Source: CAYSRJ01 sp964521865 (GTDB lineage: Bacteria; Spirochaetota; B62-G9; DRHN01). From it: a stretch of 64,000 bases of DNA. Below are positions 1 through 8,164 of this stretch, piece by piece (positions within the stretch are counted from its first letter, which is position 1; every line of letters begins with the position of its first letter). Both the position numbers and the translations under genes were made by a program. The notes beneath the pieces are model-generated. The model was given only the letters and a program-made list of their open reading frames with translations. It made no database searches and had not been told where the DNA came from. The stretch spans positions 62,001-126,000 of the forward strand of contig CAZFTJ010000006.1 in the NCBI GenBank assembly GCA_964521865.1, read 5' to 3'.

Positions 1-538
1 AAAGCCTCTGCAGGAGGCTTGTAACGATATCGGCATAGAGCATTGCCGTTTTTTCGACGTTTATGCCGCTTCTCATCGATCCGTCTTTAACCCCTTCCTT
101 CAAAACTCCTACGAAGAGCTCGATGATTTCTTCCACAAGTGCTTCACATTTGGCGCCGACCGAGTCAGGTTCGGGCGCTGAGGAAAAGTTGTAGTCGAGA
201 TTTCCGGTAAAGTCGAAAAAATCGGTGTGCTCATCGTAAAAATCTGGAATGATTCTGGCAATACGACGTATTTTTTCAATTCCCGTTTCTCCATGCCGGG
301 CCGCCTGCTCAATCATTTTCTTTATGAGCTCGGTGTGCTCGTAAATGATCGTGTAGGCGAGCTCTTCTTTGTTTTTGAAGTAGAGGTACAGGGTTCCCTT
401 GCTGAGCTCTGCTTCGGATGCGATATCGTCCATGGTCGTGACGTTAAAGCCCCTCGTGAAAAACAACCTCTTCGATGCGGTAATGATATCCAGGCGCCGC
501 TGTTCCTTTTCACGGGTTCTTCTTTCGGTTATCCCCAT
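1..538 (-). CDS. TetR/AcrR-family transcriptional regulator, 3' end outside the window
   Basis: The minus-strand frame starts at ATG 538 and stays open to the window edge, giving about 179 residues without a stop, so the C-terminal end is missing. The N-terminus is a typical TetR helix-turn-helix: an arginine-rich first helix, then a stretch reading TTMDDIASEAELSKGTLYLY (residues about 35-54), where the GTLYLYF recognition helix is the family hallmark. The remainder is helical and should bind a ligand, but the ligand cannot be told from the sequence. A perfect 15-bp palindrome lies 41 bp upstream of the start, which fits autoregulation. Whatever it controls besides itself lies outside the window on the left. 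Confidence 0.9.
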   Translation of the reverse strand, partial: MGITERRTREKEQRRLDIITASKRLFFTRGFNVTTMDDIASEAELSKGTLYLYFKNKEELAYTIIYEHTELIKKMIEQAARHGETGIEKIRRIARIIPDFYDEHTDFFDFTGNLDYNFSSAPEPDSVGAKCEALVEEIIELFVGVLKEGVKDGSMRSGINVEKTAMLYADIVTSLLQRL

Positions 539-578
539 TCTTATAACCCTAGGTAAATAATTGAATATTATTAATAAA

Positions 579-593
579 ATGACTATCAGTCAT
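579..593. promoter_or_regulatory. Palindromic operator candidate for the TetR gene
   Basis: ATGACT-ATC-AGTCAT is a perfect 6-bp inverted repeat around a 3-bp centre, in an AT-rich stretch upstream of the TetR-family start codon at 538. Size and position match operators of TetR repressors that control their own promoter. Binding is inferred. Confidence 0.6.
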
Positions 594-755
594 CTAATTA
601 ATATATAGAGCTGGTCATTAAAAGGCAATAGATTAATCTTCGAGATGGGGGACGTGAGCGGATTGAACATCCGGTACGAAACCGGTAGAGACGAACAGGC
701 AACCGTGCAGAGCCCGCACGGACGGGCGGGACGTCCTGAAAAGCCTGATGAATGT

Positions 756-1202
756 CTAGCTGTCCGGAAGGTATTTCAGCTTTGCCTGAATCATCGTACT
801 GTGAGGGATGTGAAGTATTGTTGCGAGCTTGTGCACGATATGGTCTTCGTATTTGTCGAGCCTGCCGTCTGCAAATATTACCCGCCAGATAAAGTCGATG
901 ATGCGGGATTTCTCCGTATCATCGAATGTATCGTTTATAATCCTTGTAAATTGCCATAGATCGACTGTTCCCCTTCTTTTCTGGTCGGAGACCTCCATAA
1001 GCTCGGCGACCTCCTCTTCGTTGAGCTTGAATTCTTCTCTCAGTATGTCGATGATGAGGTTTTGCTCCTCCATACTGAAATCATCATCTGCATGGGCGAC
1101 CTCGAGGAGAATTACTGCTGTCGCGATCTGTATTCGCAAAGCCGTGTCTTCACTTTTTTCGGCTGTGCTTTTCTGGATTTTTAAAAGAAGACTTTTAAAC
1201 AA
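756..1202 (-). CDS. TerB-family (tellurite resistance TerB-like) protein
   Basis: The protein has two TerB-like halves. Each is a helix bundle with acidic loops: AHADDDFSMEEQNLI in the first and FADGRLDKYEDHIVH in the second. The acidic ADG/D pattern after a helix is the TerB signature and in the family can bind metal. I chose the TTG at 1202, which gives an N-terminus MFKSLLLKI and a 148-residue protein of normal family length. It is preceded by AGGGGAG at 1211-1217, eight bases upstream, while the longer ATG-initiated frame adds an unconserved tail. The gene is alone, convergent with nothing obvious, and has no other ter genes nearby, so a role in tellurite resistance should not be assumed. 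Single TerB proteins are widespread and mostly uncharacterised. Confidence 0.8.
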   Translation of the reverse strand: MFKSLLLKIQKSTAEKSEDTALRIQIATAVILLEVAHADDDFSMEEQNLIIDILREEFKLNEEEVAELMEVSDQKRRGTVDLWQFTRIINDTFDDTEKSRIIDFIWRVIFADGRLDKYEDHIVHKLATILHIPHSTMIQAKLKYLPDS

Positions 1203-1520
1203 TGGTACAACTCCCCTGGAATACTGCCCCTTTATAGATATGGTACTCTCTGTTGCTGCTGCTGTCAAATGAAATGAGCAGTACATGGAGAGCATTTCAC
1301 GTATTTGATTACAGGCGCCCCATTAAAACAGCATGTAAAACAGCATGCCTCGTATAAAGCAGACAATCCCACAGCTCTCCGTGACCGTTGTATGGTTCTT
1401 CCGACAGCGTGATTATTAACAGTACTCTTTCCCTGCTTCATATGGTACATTAATAGTCAGAATATGGAGGAAGCGGCACTCAGGCAGTCGAATGAGCCTA
1501 GGCATGACGGGGAGGCTTTT

Positions 1521-1757
1521 ATGGGAAAGGATGCACAAACACCTGAAAATGCACAGATGTATGAACGGGCGCGTAAAATCGCAAAAAACAAGATATCCTT
1601 CATCCGGCATTTGATAACCTATGCGGCGGTTATTCTTGTGCTGGCCCTTATCAACAATGTTACCAATGCGGGGCGCCAGTGGTGGTTATGGGTGGCGCTG
1701 TTCTGGGGGATCGGAGTTTTTTTCAACTTTCTCAACGCCTTTATTTTCAAGGGCTGA
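1521..1757 (+). CDS. Small 2TM-domain membrane protein, possibly truncated by an in-frame TGA
   Basis: This 78-residue protein has a charged N-terminal helix (YERARKIAKNKISFIRHL) followed by two transmembrane segments, about residues 30-45 and 52-70, joined by a short loop with WW. This is the layout of the bacterial 2TM domain family (often attached to histidine kinases or free-standing). ATG 1521 is the preferred start because GGGGAGG lies five bases upstream; an earlier in-frame ATG at 1464 has no ribosome site. After TGA (1755-1757) the same frame continues for 29 codons to TGA 1845-1847, with a lysine/glutamate-rich helix resembling the normal C-terminal tail of the family. The ancestral gene was therefore probably longer. 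Function unknown. Confidence 0.65.
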   Translation: MGKDAQTPENAQMYERARKIAKNKISFIRHLITYAAVILVLALINNVTNAGRQWWLWVALFWGIGVFFNFLNAFIFKG

Positions 1758-1906
1758 GGGTTGAAGAAACTGGAGGAAGAGATGGCGCAGAAAGAGCTTG
1801 AGAGAATGAAAACAGTGGAAAATGAAACGACGGTCAACCGGAAATGATTTATGATGTTATCACAACAGCCCATCATTAATAGTCATTCAGCAACGGCAAA
1901 ACTCAA

Positions 1907-2959
1907 TTGAAATCAGATAAAATACATCTCTTTTCCGAGCTGTACGATACGGTGATATCCACAGGATCCGACTGCTCGGGCTGCGGGGCGTGCGTCCTGA
2001 TATGCCCGAAGAGCCGCCTGAATTTCAGAAATCATCTGCCGGAGCAGGTGTCCGGCGATAAGAATATGTGCCCTGAAAACCTGGATGGGCGGTGTGGCCT
2101 GTGCGCTATGGTATGTCCGCGGCTCGATAGCGGATATGCTTCCGGCAACCCGGAGCAGGAGGTAATAGGGAAATATATCGCAATTCTTGCCGCTCGCACT
2201 ACAGATCAGGTATTAAAGGAAAAAGCGCAGGACGGCGGGGTTGTCAGCGGCATTCTCAAATGGGGTCTGATGTCGGAGAAATGGTCAAGTTTCGTGGGCT
2301 ACGCACGCGACGAGTCCTGGCATATACAACCGCTTGTGGTCGTTGAAAGTAATGATGTGGTAAAAACCTGCGGGTCTAAATATACCTATATTTCAATTAT
2401 CGACGGACTTACACGGCTTCACGAATCCGGGTTTTTTTCAAAGCCTTTTGCAGTGGTCGGCTTGCCCTGTCATATTGCCGCTTTACGAAAGCTCACGGAG
2501 TTGAAATCAAAGTATGTGAAAGGATTGGAACTTTGCATCGGGCTTTTTTGTTCCAAGGCCTTTAACTATGAAGGATTGATAGAAAACAAGTTTATTAAAG
2601 AAATGGAAATACCGATTGCGTCCGTACATAAAATGGATATCAGAAAAGGGCTGTTCACTATTGAGATGGATTCGGGAAAAATCCACCAGATTCCTGTTAA
2701 AGAGTTACAGGATTACAGCCACAGCGGATGTTCTTCCTGCTGTGATTTTTCTGCAGAGTATGCCGATATATCTGTTGGCGGACTTGGTATAGGTGATTGG
2801 ACGATAGCGGTGATACGAACCCGAGTTGGAGAAGAAGTAATGGGCGCGGTTCTGTCGTCCGGCTTGATCGAGACGACAGGTGCCCGGAAATTTCCGAAAG
2901 CGCTGCGTTTACTTGAAAAGCTGTCTTCGTGGAAACATGAACAGGCGAAAAAAACATGA
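1907..2959 (+). CDS. Coenzyme F420 hydrogenase/dehydrogenase beta-subunit-like protein (FrhB family)
   Basis: FrhB-family proteins are iron-sulfur flavoproteins that pass electrons between F420 and a partner enzyme. The N-terminus carries two ferredoxin-like cysteine clusters: CSGCGACVLICPKS near residue 23 and CGLCAMVCPR near residue 63. The rest matches the FrhB fold: the DGGVVSG segment, a KTCGSKYTY motif, GLPCHIAALRKL and a cysteine-rich SGCSSCCDFSAEYADISVG with GIGD. The 350-residue length is usual. The start is TTG 1907, with only a weak ribosome site. It lies just upstream of cofE and cofD, so an F420-dependent oxidoreductase role is likely. Partner and substrate are not visible; in other bacteria and archaea relatives include FpoF, FqoF, sulfite reductase Fsr and glutamate synthase fusions. 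Confidence 0.87.
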   Translation: MKSDKIHLFSELYDTVISTGSDCSGCGACVLICPKSRLNFRNHLPEQVSGDKNMCPENLDGRCGLCAMVCPRLDSGYASGNPEQEVIGKYIAILAARTTDQVLKEKAQDGGVVSGILKWGLMSEKWSSFVGYARDESWHIQPLVVVESNDVVKTCGSKYTYISIIDGLTRLHESGFFSKPFAVVGLPCHIAALRKLTELKSKYVKGLELCIGLFCSKAFNYEGLIENKFIKEMEIPIASVHKMDIRKGLFTIEMDSGKIHQIPVKELQDYSHSGCSSCCDFSAEYADISVGGLGIGDWTIAVIRTRVGEEVMGAVLSSGLIETTGARKFPKALRLLEKLSSWKHEQAKKT

Positions 2960-3000
2960 GGTGCAGCGCTCGGATTAGAAGTCAATTGAAAATAAGATTT

Positions 3001-3039
3001 CTGGTACAAAAACCAGAGTCACTTCTGGAGAAAACCATA
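3001..3039 (+). promoter_or_regulatory. Twin small hairpin upstream of cofE
   Basis: CTGGTACAAAAACCAG (3001-3016) folds as CTGGT/ACCAG, and a second small inverted repeat TGG-AGAAAA-CCA follows at 3026-3037. An element of the same length, arrangement and largely the same bases lies upstream of cofD at 4138-4176. The shared structure suggests a regulatory leader or binding site for F420 synthesis genes, but no known riboswitch class was recognised. Confidence 0.4.
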
Positions 3040-3060
3040 CATTATTAGCGGGGTCTCGTT

Positions 3061-3840
3061 ATACCTGAAAGCAATGACAGAACTGTAATACCTGCTCTGG
3101 AGCTTATTCCGATTCCGGGTATTCCTGAAATAAAAAGAAATGATAATGTTGCGGGGATTATTCTGGAGTCGGCAAAGCAGGGCGGAATCACCATTGAAGA
3201 TGGCGACATCCTCGTTGTCACACAAAAAATCGTTTCCAAGGCGGAGGGGTGCGTTTATAGTAAAGATAGTGTAGAGGTGACCCCCTTTGCGGAACAGATG
3301 GCCGGATACACCGGGCATGACCCGGAGTACATGGAGCTGGTGCTGCGCAACAGCAAAAGGATGGTCAGAATGGCGGACGGCCTGGTGATATCGCAAACTC
3401 ACCATGGATTCGTCCTGGCCAATTCCGGCGTTGATTCGTCAAACTCGGGAGGGAAAGACAGGATGGTGACCTTGCCTGAGAAACCCGACGAAAGTGCACA
3501 GCGGATCAAGAATTCGCTTGAAGAATCAACGGGTAAAAGGATTGCGGTAATTATTTCCGACACCTTTGGTCGTCCCTGGAGAAATGGCCAGGTGAACATG
3601 GCAATAGGACTTGCGGGATTGAACCCGATAGTCGACTACCGCGGAATAAAGGACAACGATGGAAGAGAGATGAGAGCGACCCAGATTGCTGTTGCCGACG
3701 AACTGTGTTCCGCTGCAGAACTGGTTTCGGGAAAAACGAAGAGGCTTCCTGTTGTGATCATTAGAAATTATCCCTTCGAACCTGCATCCGGAACAGCGAA
3801 AGATCTTGTCATGGATGAAGCACATGATCTTTTCAGGTAG
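3061..3840 (+). CDS. cofE: Coenzyme F420-0:L-glutamate ligase (F420 gamma-glutamyl ligase)
   Basis: CofE adds glutamates to the F420-0 lactyl group in a GTP-dependent reaction, the final step of F420 synthesis in the cytoplasm. The reading frame encodes the full family pattern: ELIPIPGIPEIK at the N-terminus, DGDILVVTQKIVSKAEG, a conserved serine/asparagine segment VDSSNS, then ISDTFGRPWRNGQVNMAIG, YRGIKDNDGREM and the basic C-terminal IIRNYPFEP. Homology begins well before the first GTG (3277), so the short GTG-initiated form would be an artefact. No ATG, GTG or TTG occurs in this frame between the stop at 3046 and 3277. The candidates are ATA 3061 (after AGCGGGG) or CTG 3097, which gives 247 residues, close to the usual size. 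The start is thus uncertain; the identity is not. Confidence 0.88.
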   Translation: MPESNDRTVIPALELIPIPGIPEIKRNDNVAGIILESAKQGGITIEDGDILVVTQKIVSKAEGCVYSKDSVEVTPFAEQMAGYTGHDPEYMELVLRNSKRMVRMADGLVISQTHHGFVLANSGVDSSNSGGKDRMVTLPEKPDESAQRIKNSLEESTGKRIAVIISDTFGRPWRNGQVNMAIGLAGLNPIVDYRGIKDNDGREMRATQIAVADELCSAAELVSGKTKRLPVVIIRNYPFEPASGTAKDLVMDEAHDLFR

Positions 3841-4137
3841 CTTTTGTGTTGAAAAGTATCTGAACCTGCAGTAATGCTTCCGGTCAGAGGAAGACCACAT
3901 AAGAAGCAGTAAAGGTGCTGTCGGAATGCCCGATTTCTGGAAAATCGATCTTGAACGTTTTTCGATAAGGCGGCATCTCAATAAACCCGGGCCTCCTTCT
4001 GTATTGGACATAAATTATAGGCAAGTGAACTTTCAATCGTAAAAGGTCAAACTGACACATGCCTAATGGTTGTTACCGTAATTTCCCAATACTTAATGGT
4101 TCATGAACAAGAAAAAGATCATTGTTTTTTAAAAAAT
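3841..4137. other. Non-coding spacer between cofE and cofD with TAATGG repeats
   Basis: No convincing gene is present. The right part contains four copies of TAATGG in the spacer and the following leader (G-run centres near 4068, 4098, 4164 and 4196), the first two exactly 30 bases apart. The region ends in the twin hairpin that precedes cofD. A reverse-strand open frame here overlaps cofE and has no recognisable homology. Confidence 0.4.
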
Positions 4138-4176
4138 CTGGTACAAAATACCAGAATTTTAATGGATAAAACCATA
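4138..4176 (+). promoter_or_regulatory. Twin small hairpin upstream of cofD
   Basis: CTGGTACAAAATACCAG (4138-4154) is a perfect 6-bp stem with a five-base loop. It is followed by ATGG-ATAAAA-CCAT (4162-4175). The element has the same two-stem order and spacing as the one at 3001-3039 and ends 32 bases before the cofD start. A shared regulatory role for cofE and cofD is inferred. Confidence 0.45.
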
Positions 4177-4208
4177 AGAGAAAAAAAGTTTTAATGGGAT
4201 AACGACCC

Positions 4209-5147
4209 GTGTGTAAAACCAAAGTGACAGTTTTAGCGGGAGGGGTAGGCGCTGCACGCTTTCTTTCAGGGATTGTTCACGTACAAGCTCCTGAAACGAC
4301 GACAGTTGTTGTTAATACTGCGGACGACCTGACATGGTGCGGGTTGCACATCTCTCCCGATATCGACACTATTATCTATACCCTGGCCGGTATTGTGAAT
4401 CGGGAAAGAGGGTGGGGAGTGGAGAATGACTCGTTTCATTGCTTGAAAACGCTTGGCAGGTTCGGCCATTCTACATGGTTTAACGTCGGAGACAGGGACC
4501 TGGGCATCCATATACATCGCACTTTTCGGCTGCAACAGGGATGGACATTGGCTCGGGTAACAGATGAGATCAGGACTTTCCTGAATGTGAAAGTCAGAAT
4601 TATCCCCATGACAGACCGCCGCGTAATGACAAAGATAAATACCGGTGCCGAGATACTTCCGTTTCAGGAATATCTTGTAAAGAGAAATGCACGGGACAGG
4701 GTGAAAGAAATACTTTTTGATGGAATCGAGGATGCTTCTCCTGCTCCAATGGTTATCGAAGCAATTGAAGACGCAGAATACGTAATCATTGCCCCCAGCA
4801 ATCCGTTTGTAAGTATCGCCCCCATCCTTTCAGTTCCCGGAATCCGTCGCGCAGTGCGTTATACCAATGCAAAAGTGGCGGCGATCAGCCCCATTGTCGG
4901 CGGCGCTGCAATCAAGGGGCCTGCTGCCCGAATGATGGGCGATTTACATCATGAAGTCTCAGCTGCAGGGGTTTCACGGATATATAGGGAACTTCTGGAT
5001 GTGATGATTATCGACAGGCAGGACGAACATCTAAAAAACGAAATAGAGAAACAGGGAATAAAGGTCGCGGTTACCGACACGATTATGAGTTCTTTACAGA
5101 AAAAGATAGATCTTTCCAGCGCTGTACTCAAGGCCTTGGCGTTGTAG
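4209..5147 (+). CDS. cofD: 2-phospho-L-lactate transferase
   Basis: CofD joins 2-phospholactate (or phosphoenolpyruvate in many bacteria), as its activated guanylyl form, to the deazaflavin Fo, giving F420-0 or its dehydro form. The 312-residue protein has the family landmarks: LAGGVGAARFLSGI at the N-terminus for the nucleotide-linked donor, NTADDLTWCGLHISPDIDTI, GWGVENDSFHCLKTL, the FNVGDRDLGIHIHRT segment and the C-terminal SNPFVSIAPILSVPGIR with SPIVGGAAIKGPA. The start is GTG 4209. Together with cofE upstream this shows that the cell makes F420, although the Fo synthase (CofG/CofH) and the CofC guanylyltransferase are not in this window. The intervening spacer with its own hairpin suggests it is not simply read through from cofE. 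Confidence 0.95.
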   Translation: MCKTKVTVLAGGVGAARFLSGIVHVQAPETTTVVVNTADDLTWCGLHISPDIDTIIYTLAGIVNRERGWGVENDSFHCLKTLGRFGHSTWFNVGDRDLGIHIHRTFRLQQGWTLARVTDEIRTFLNVKVRIIPMTDRRVMTKINTGAEILPFQEYLVKRNARDRVKEILFDGIEDASPAPMVIEAIEDAEYVIIAPSNPFVSIAPILSVPGIRRAVRYTNAKVAAISPIVGGAAIKGPAARMMGDLHHEVSAAGVSRIYRELLDVMIIDRQDEHLKNEIEKQGIKVAVTDTIMSSLQKKIDLSSAVLKALAL

Positions 5148-5186
5148 GTATGGTCGCACGTGAGGACTGAAGACAACTCTTTTAAA

Positions 5187-5978
5187 TTACTTGAATCTTC
5201 TCCTTATCCTTTCAAATTGGTTTAACAGAGCAACAACCGGGAAAGCGATAAATGATCTCTTGATTGTGCCTATGTGGATGAAGTCGGCATGTGCCGACAG
5301 GGTGTATGTTATTGTAGATGCTACCAACAGTCTCCTCGCGTTTTGCGAATACTGTCCCGCCCATTTGTAGACTGGTCCTACTGATGGGATACACACCGGG
5401 AGCCGATATTTTTCTTTTAACGGCAGAATCGTCGACAACGCTATGGGAATGCTTCCGAAATCCAGAACTGTGGGAAGCAAAATTGCACTTTCAATATGTA
5501 TCCCCGAGTTTTCTGCCAGGTTTAAGAGCTCCTCTGCCTTCAATAAATACCCTTCCGGATATGGATTATTCGGGTTGAAGATTTGTATTATAGGCCGAAC
5601 CCCCAGATCGGCAACCGCCTTAAACTCTTCATCGTCACTCATATAGTTCAGAGTCGAGTAATATATCCTGTCTCCAAAACCTTCTTTCAATGCAATTTTA
5701 CAGGCCTCGTTTCTCATCTCCTTGGTAAAGCTGCTTATCCAGAAAGATATGTCCGTGTTTTTGCCGACAGCGCAGATGATGTTTGATGCCAGTTCAGTTG
5801 AAGGAATTTCAAGATCCAGTATGAATGGCACATTGAATTCTTGAGATAATGTGCGCGCCTTATCGATTCTTTCTGCAACCGTGCTCTCGTCTATTATCCC
5901 CCTGGCCGGGTCGAGTATAAGGTCGTCGCCTTCATAAAACATGCTTCCCACTATAACAGGATACTCAAACATTGCCAT
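5187..5978 (-). CDS. MtrH-like (tetrahydromethanopterin S-methyltransferase subunit H family) protein
   Basis: MtrH proteins form a barrel that moves methyl groups between a pterin and a corrinoid protein. This protein shows the family outline: VIVGSMFYEGDDLILDPARG (where MtrH has AGTIFY and KGIFD), a central DISFWISSFTKEMRNEACKI segment (compare the LDSTSGEARMAA region), IYYSTLNYMSDDEEFKAVAD and IIQIFNPNNPYPEGYL. The match is clear but distant, and the length of 263 is shorter than archaeal MtrH (about 310). ATG 5978 was chosen because AAGGGTG precedes it; a GTG six bases earlier is possible. It converges on cofD. A role as a methyltransferase using a folate or pterin is inferred; no corrinoid protein gene is adjacent. 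Confidence 0.6.
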   Translation of the reverse strand: MAMFEYPVIVGSMFYEGDDLILDPARGIIDESTVAERIDKARTLSQEFNVPFILDLEIPSTELASNIICAVGKNTDISFWISSFTKEMRNEACKIALKEGFGDRIYYSTLNYMSDDEEFKAVADLGVRPIIQIFNPNNPYPEGYLLKAEELLNLAENSGIHIESAILLPTVLDFGSIPIALSTILPLKEKYRLPVCIPSVGPVYKWAGQYSQNARRLLVASTITYTLSAHADFIHIGTIKRSFIAFPVVALLNQFERIRRRFK

Positions 5979-6455
5979 GTTCACCCTTTTTTCAATGTAT
6001 TGCGATTATTTTTCAAGATTCGCACATGAACAAGAAGCCTGCATCACATAGCTCAAGATTTGCACATCCCACTAGTGCTCCCGAATCATTCACCGATTCA
6101 AATGTTCTTTGTTACACATCCATAGTATCCCCAACAGGCAACCCTGTCAATAACAACGGGCTCCTTACAGCGGTGCACGCGAATCATTGTAGGATGGGGT
6201 GAGCCTGATTCGTCCATATACAGTCCGTCAGGCTCCATTCAGCCGTCTGCTGAACATTGCCCTTAAAAGAGATGTTCTCATCTTACGGCATGTTGCAGCG
6301 GTATTGACAACTTTTAGGGATGGGGATATGTTCGTAGCAACGGCATCAGGCTCTCAGTAATTGACTGGAAAAACCGCATTCGTATATGATTTTGCATGTA
6401 TGTGTTTTACGGTCATTTTCAGGAACAAACCTTATTTCTTATCGGGCAGCAGGTT
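5979..6455. other. Intergenic region, 477 bp
   Basis: No coding signal was recognised. It contains two near-copies of TCAAGATTYGCACAT about 39 bases apart (near 6014 and 6053). It separates two divergent genes (the MtrH-like gene on the minus strand and the metallopeptidase on the plus strand), so both promoters should lie here. Confidence 0.4.
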
Positions 6456-7529
6456 ATGCCATTCATAAAACGTGCGCTCTTCTTTGTTCTGCTGATTCTC
6501 ATGCTCCCCGTTCTGACGCAGTGCTACCTTTTGAAACAGGGAAGCTATATTCTCAGGTATAATTCAAAGGCCAATAGAATTCAGCGACTGCAGAGGGAGG
6601 ATTCGGTCTCGGCGCGGGAAAAGGCCCTGTTTGCCCTTGTCGATGAAATACGATCGTACGCAGTGCATGAAATCGGGCTCAAAGACAACAAGAACTACAC
6701 GAAATACGTGCGGGTCGACAAGGACTACCTGGTAAATGTGGTATCTGCCAGTAAAAAAGACCGATTCGAGCCGTATTTGTGGAAATTTCCGCTCTTCGGC
6801 TCTTTTCCCTACAAAGGGTTTTTCGAGATCGAGGATGCACAAAAGGCGGCCCGGAAACTTGGAGAGATGGGTTATGACGTGCTGGTAAGGAAGGCGGACG
6901 CCTTCAGCACGCTTGGTTTCTTCAGTGACCCGCTCTACTCGTATATGATGGATTATTCGGAGTACGCGCTTGCCTCACTTATCATTCATGAGCAGACGCA
7001 TGCGACAATATACCTTAAAAACAGGGTGCAGTTCAACGAGGAGCTTGCCACATTCATGGGCCGTGAGGGTGCGCTCGGCTTCATACGGAACCGCTATGGA
7101 GAAGATTCCGACTATTATAAAAAGGTTATAGCCTACCGGAAGGATGTCGATACCTTCTACACGGTTATACATGAATTATATTCCGATCTCGATGCGCTGT
7201 ACAAAAGCGGCGGGAGCAGGGCCGATATTTTACGGCGCAAGGAACGGATTATAAAGGATTTTCAGAGCAAAATACGGAAGCACTACGGCGATTATTTTAA
7301 TACGGATGCGTTTAAAAACATCGGGAAGATGCAGATAAACAACGCGTATATATTGTCGGTTCAACGGTATACGGGAGATCTCTCACTGTTCTATGCGCTC
7401 TACGATGCGCTCGGGCACGACCTGCGAAGGATGATCGAGGCGATGCTGCCCGTAAAAAAATACAGGGGGGACCCAGAGAATTTTATCAGAGAGCGTATTT
7501 CGGATGCCTATTCAGGGACAATGTCCTGA
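6456..7529 (+). CDS. Putative zinc aminopeptidase lipoprotein (PF10023/DUF2265 type)
   Basis: The 357-residue protein begins with a lysine/arginine patch and a hydrophobic stretch ending in LTQC (Cys23), a relaxed lipobox, so it is probably a lipoprotein facing the periplasm. The zinc-protease motif HEQTH lies at residues 178-182 and is followed by a glutamate in FNEELATFMG about 14 residues later. HExxH plus downstream NEExATF is characteristic of the PF10023 family annotated as putative aminopeptidase. Start ATG 6456 follows GCAGCAGG and places the signal sequence correctly; an upstream ATG at 6396 would bury the signal. The 3' end overlaps the convergent aldolase gene by 22 bases. Substrate unknown. 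Confidence 0.8.
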   Translation: MPFIKRALFFVLLILMLPVLTQCYLLKQGSYILRYNSKANRIQRLQREDSVSAREKALFALVDEIRSYAVHEIGLKDNKNYTKYVRVDKDYLVNVVSASKKDRFEPYLWKFPLFGSFPYKGFFEIEDAQKAARKLGEMGYDVLVRKADAFSTLGFFSDPLYSYMMDYSEYALASLIIHEQTHATIYLKNRVQFNEELATFMGREGALGFIRNRYGEDSDYYKKVIAYRKDVDTFYTVIHELYSDLDALYKSGGSRADILRRKERIIKDFQSKIRKHYGDYFNTDAFKNIGKMQINNAYILSVQRYTGDLSLFYALYDALGHDLRRMIEAMLPVKKYRGDPENFIRERISDAYSGTMS

Positions 7530-8164
7530 AACACCCTTTCGAAACCGGCGTATCCGCACTCGGTGAGCGGATGGTTTATCATGCTCTCGAATATAGGCCA
7601 CCTCACTGCAACGGCGTGAGCTCCCGCAAGAATGCTTTCTGCAACCTGCCGCACATTTTTTATGCTTGCGGCAATGATGCACGAAGGAATCTCATACGCG
7701 TCGAAAATACGCCTGATCCGGCCTATTACCTCTATCCCGTTGTACCCGGCCATCTCCGCCCGGCCCACAAAGGGGCTGATAAAAGGGGAGCCGGCGAGCC
7801 CGGCTGCCAGCCCCTGGGCTGCGCTGTACATCAGGGTACAGTTTGTTTTTACCCCCTGTGGAACGAGCTCTCTGATTGCCTTTATCCCTTCGATATTGCA
7901 GGTGATCTTTACGGCCAGATTTTCGCTGAGCCGGTGCAGAGAGAGAGCGTGTTTTACTATTTCATCACTGCTTTTCCCGATTGCCTGCACTGCCAACGGT
8001 CCGTCGAAAAAGCGACGGATTTCTTCCACAACCCGGCGGTAGGATTTACCGGAAGCGGCGATCTTTTCCGGGTTAGTGGCGATGCCGTCGATTATTCCTG
8101 TCGACACCGCCTCTCGGATTTCATCGACATCGGCTGTGTCGAGAAAGATTATCGGGTGTTTCAT
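7508..8164 (-). CDS. Transaldolase / fructose-6-phosphate aldolase-like protein
   Basis: The protein of about 218 residues fits the short TalC/FSA class of class I aldolases. Features are FLDTADVDEIREA near the N-terminus, IDGIATNPEKIAASGKSY (the usual GVTTNPSLI block), AVQAIGKSSDEIVKHA, LAVKITCNIEGIKAIREL containing the expected Schiff-base lysine (VKIPxT in relatives), TNCTLMYSAAQGLAAGLAG and SPFVGR. The C-terminal ASIKNVRQVAESILAGAHAVAV is also typical. Start ATG 8164 has CGGAGGA upstream; the longer frame is unsupported. It probably forms or cleaves a ketose phosphate such as fructose 6-phosphate or sedoheptulose 7-phosphate, but the two activities cannot be separated by sequence. No other pentose-phosphate genes are adjacent. 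Confidence 0.88.
   Translation of the reverse strand: MKHPIIFLDTADVDEIREAVSTGIIDGIATNPEKIAASGKSYRRVVEEIRRFFDGPLAVQAIGKSSDEIVKHALSLHRLSENLAVKITCNIEGIKAIRELVPQGVKTNCTLMYSAAQGLAAGLAGSPFISPFVGRAEMAGYNGIEVIGRIRRIFDAYEIPSCIIAASIKNVRQVAESILAGAHAVAVRWPIFESMINHPLTECGYAGFERVFQDIVPE

Noticed and set aside
645..959. Plus-strand open frame of 104 residues opposite the TerB-like gene
   Set aside because: It overlaps the TerB-like gene on the other strand, has no recognisable motif, and its codon pattern is the mirror of the real gene.
3526..4011. Minus-strand open frame of 161 residues over cofE and the spacer
   Set aside because: No homology recognised, mostly antisense to conserved cofE sequence; regarded as chance.
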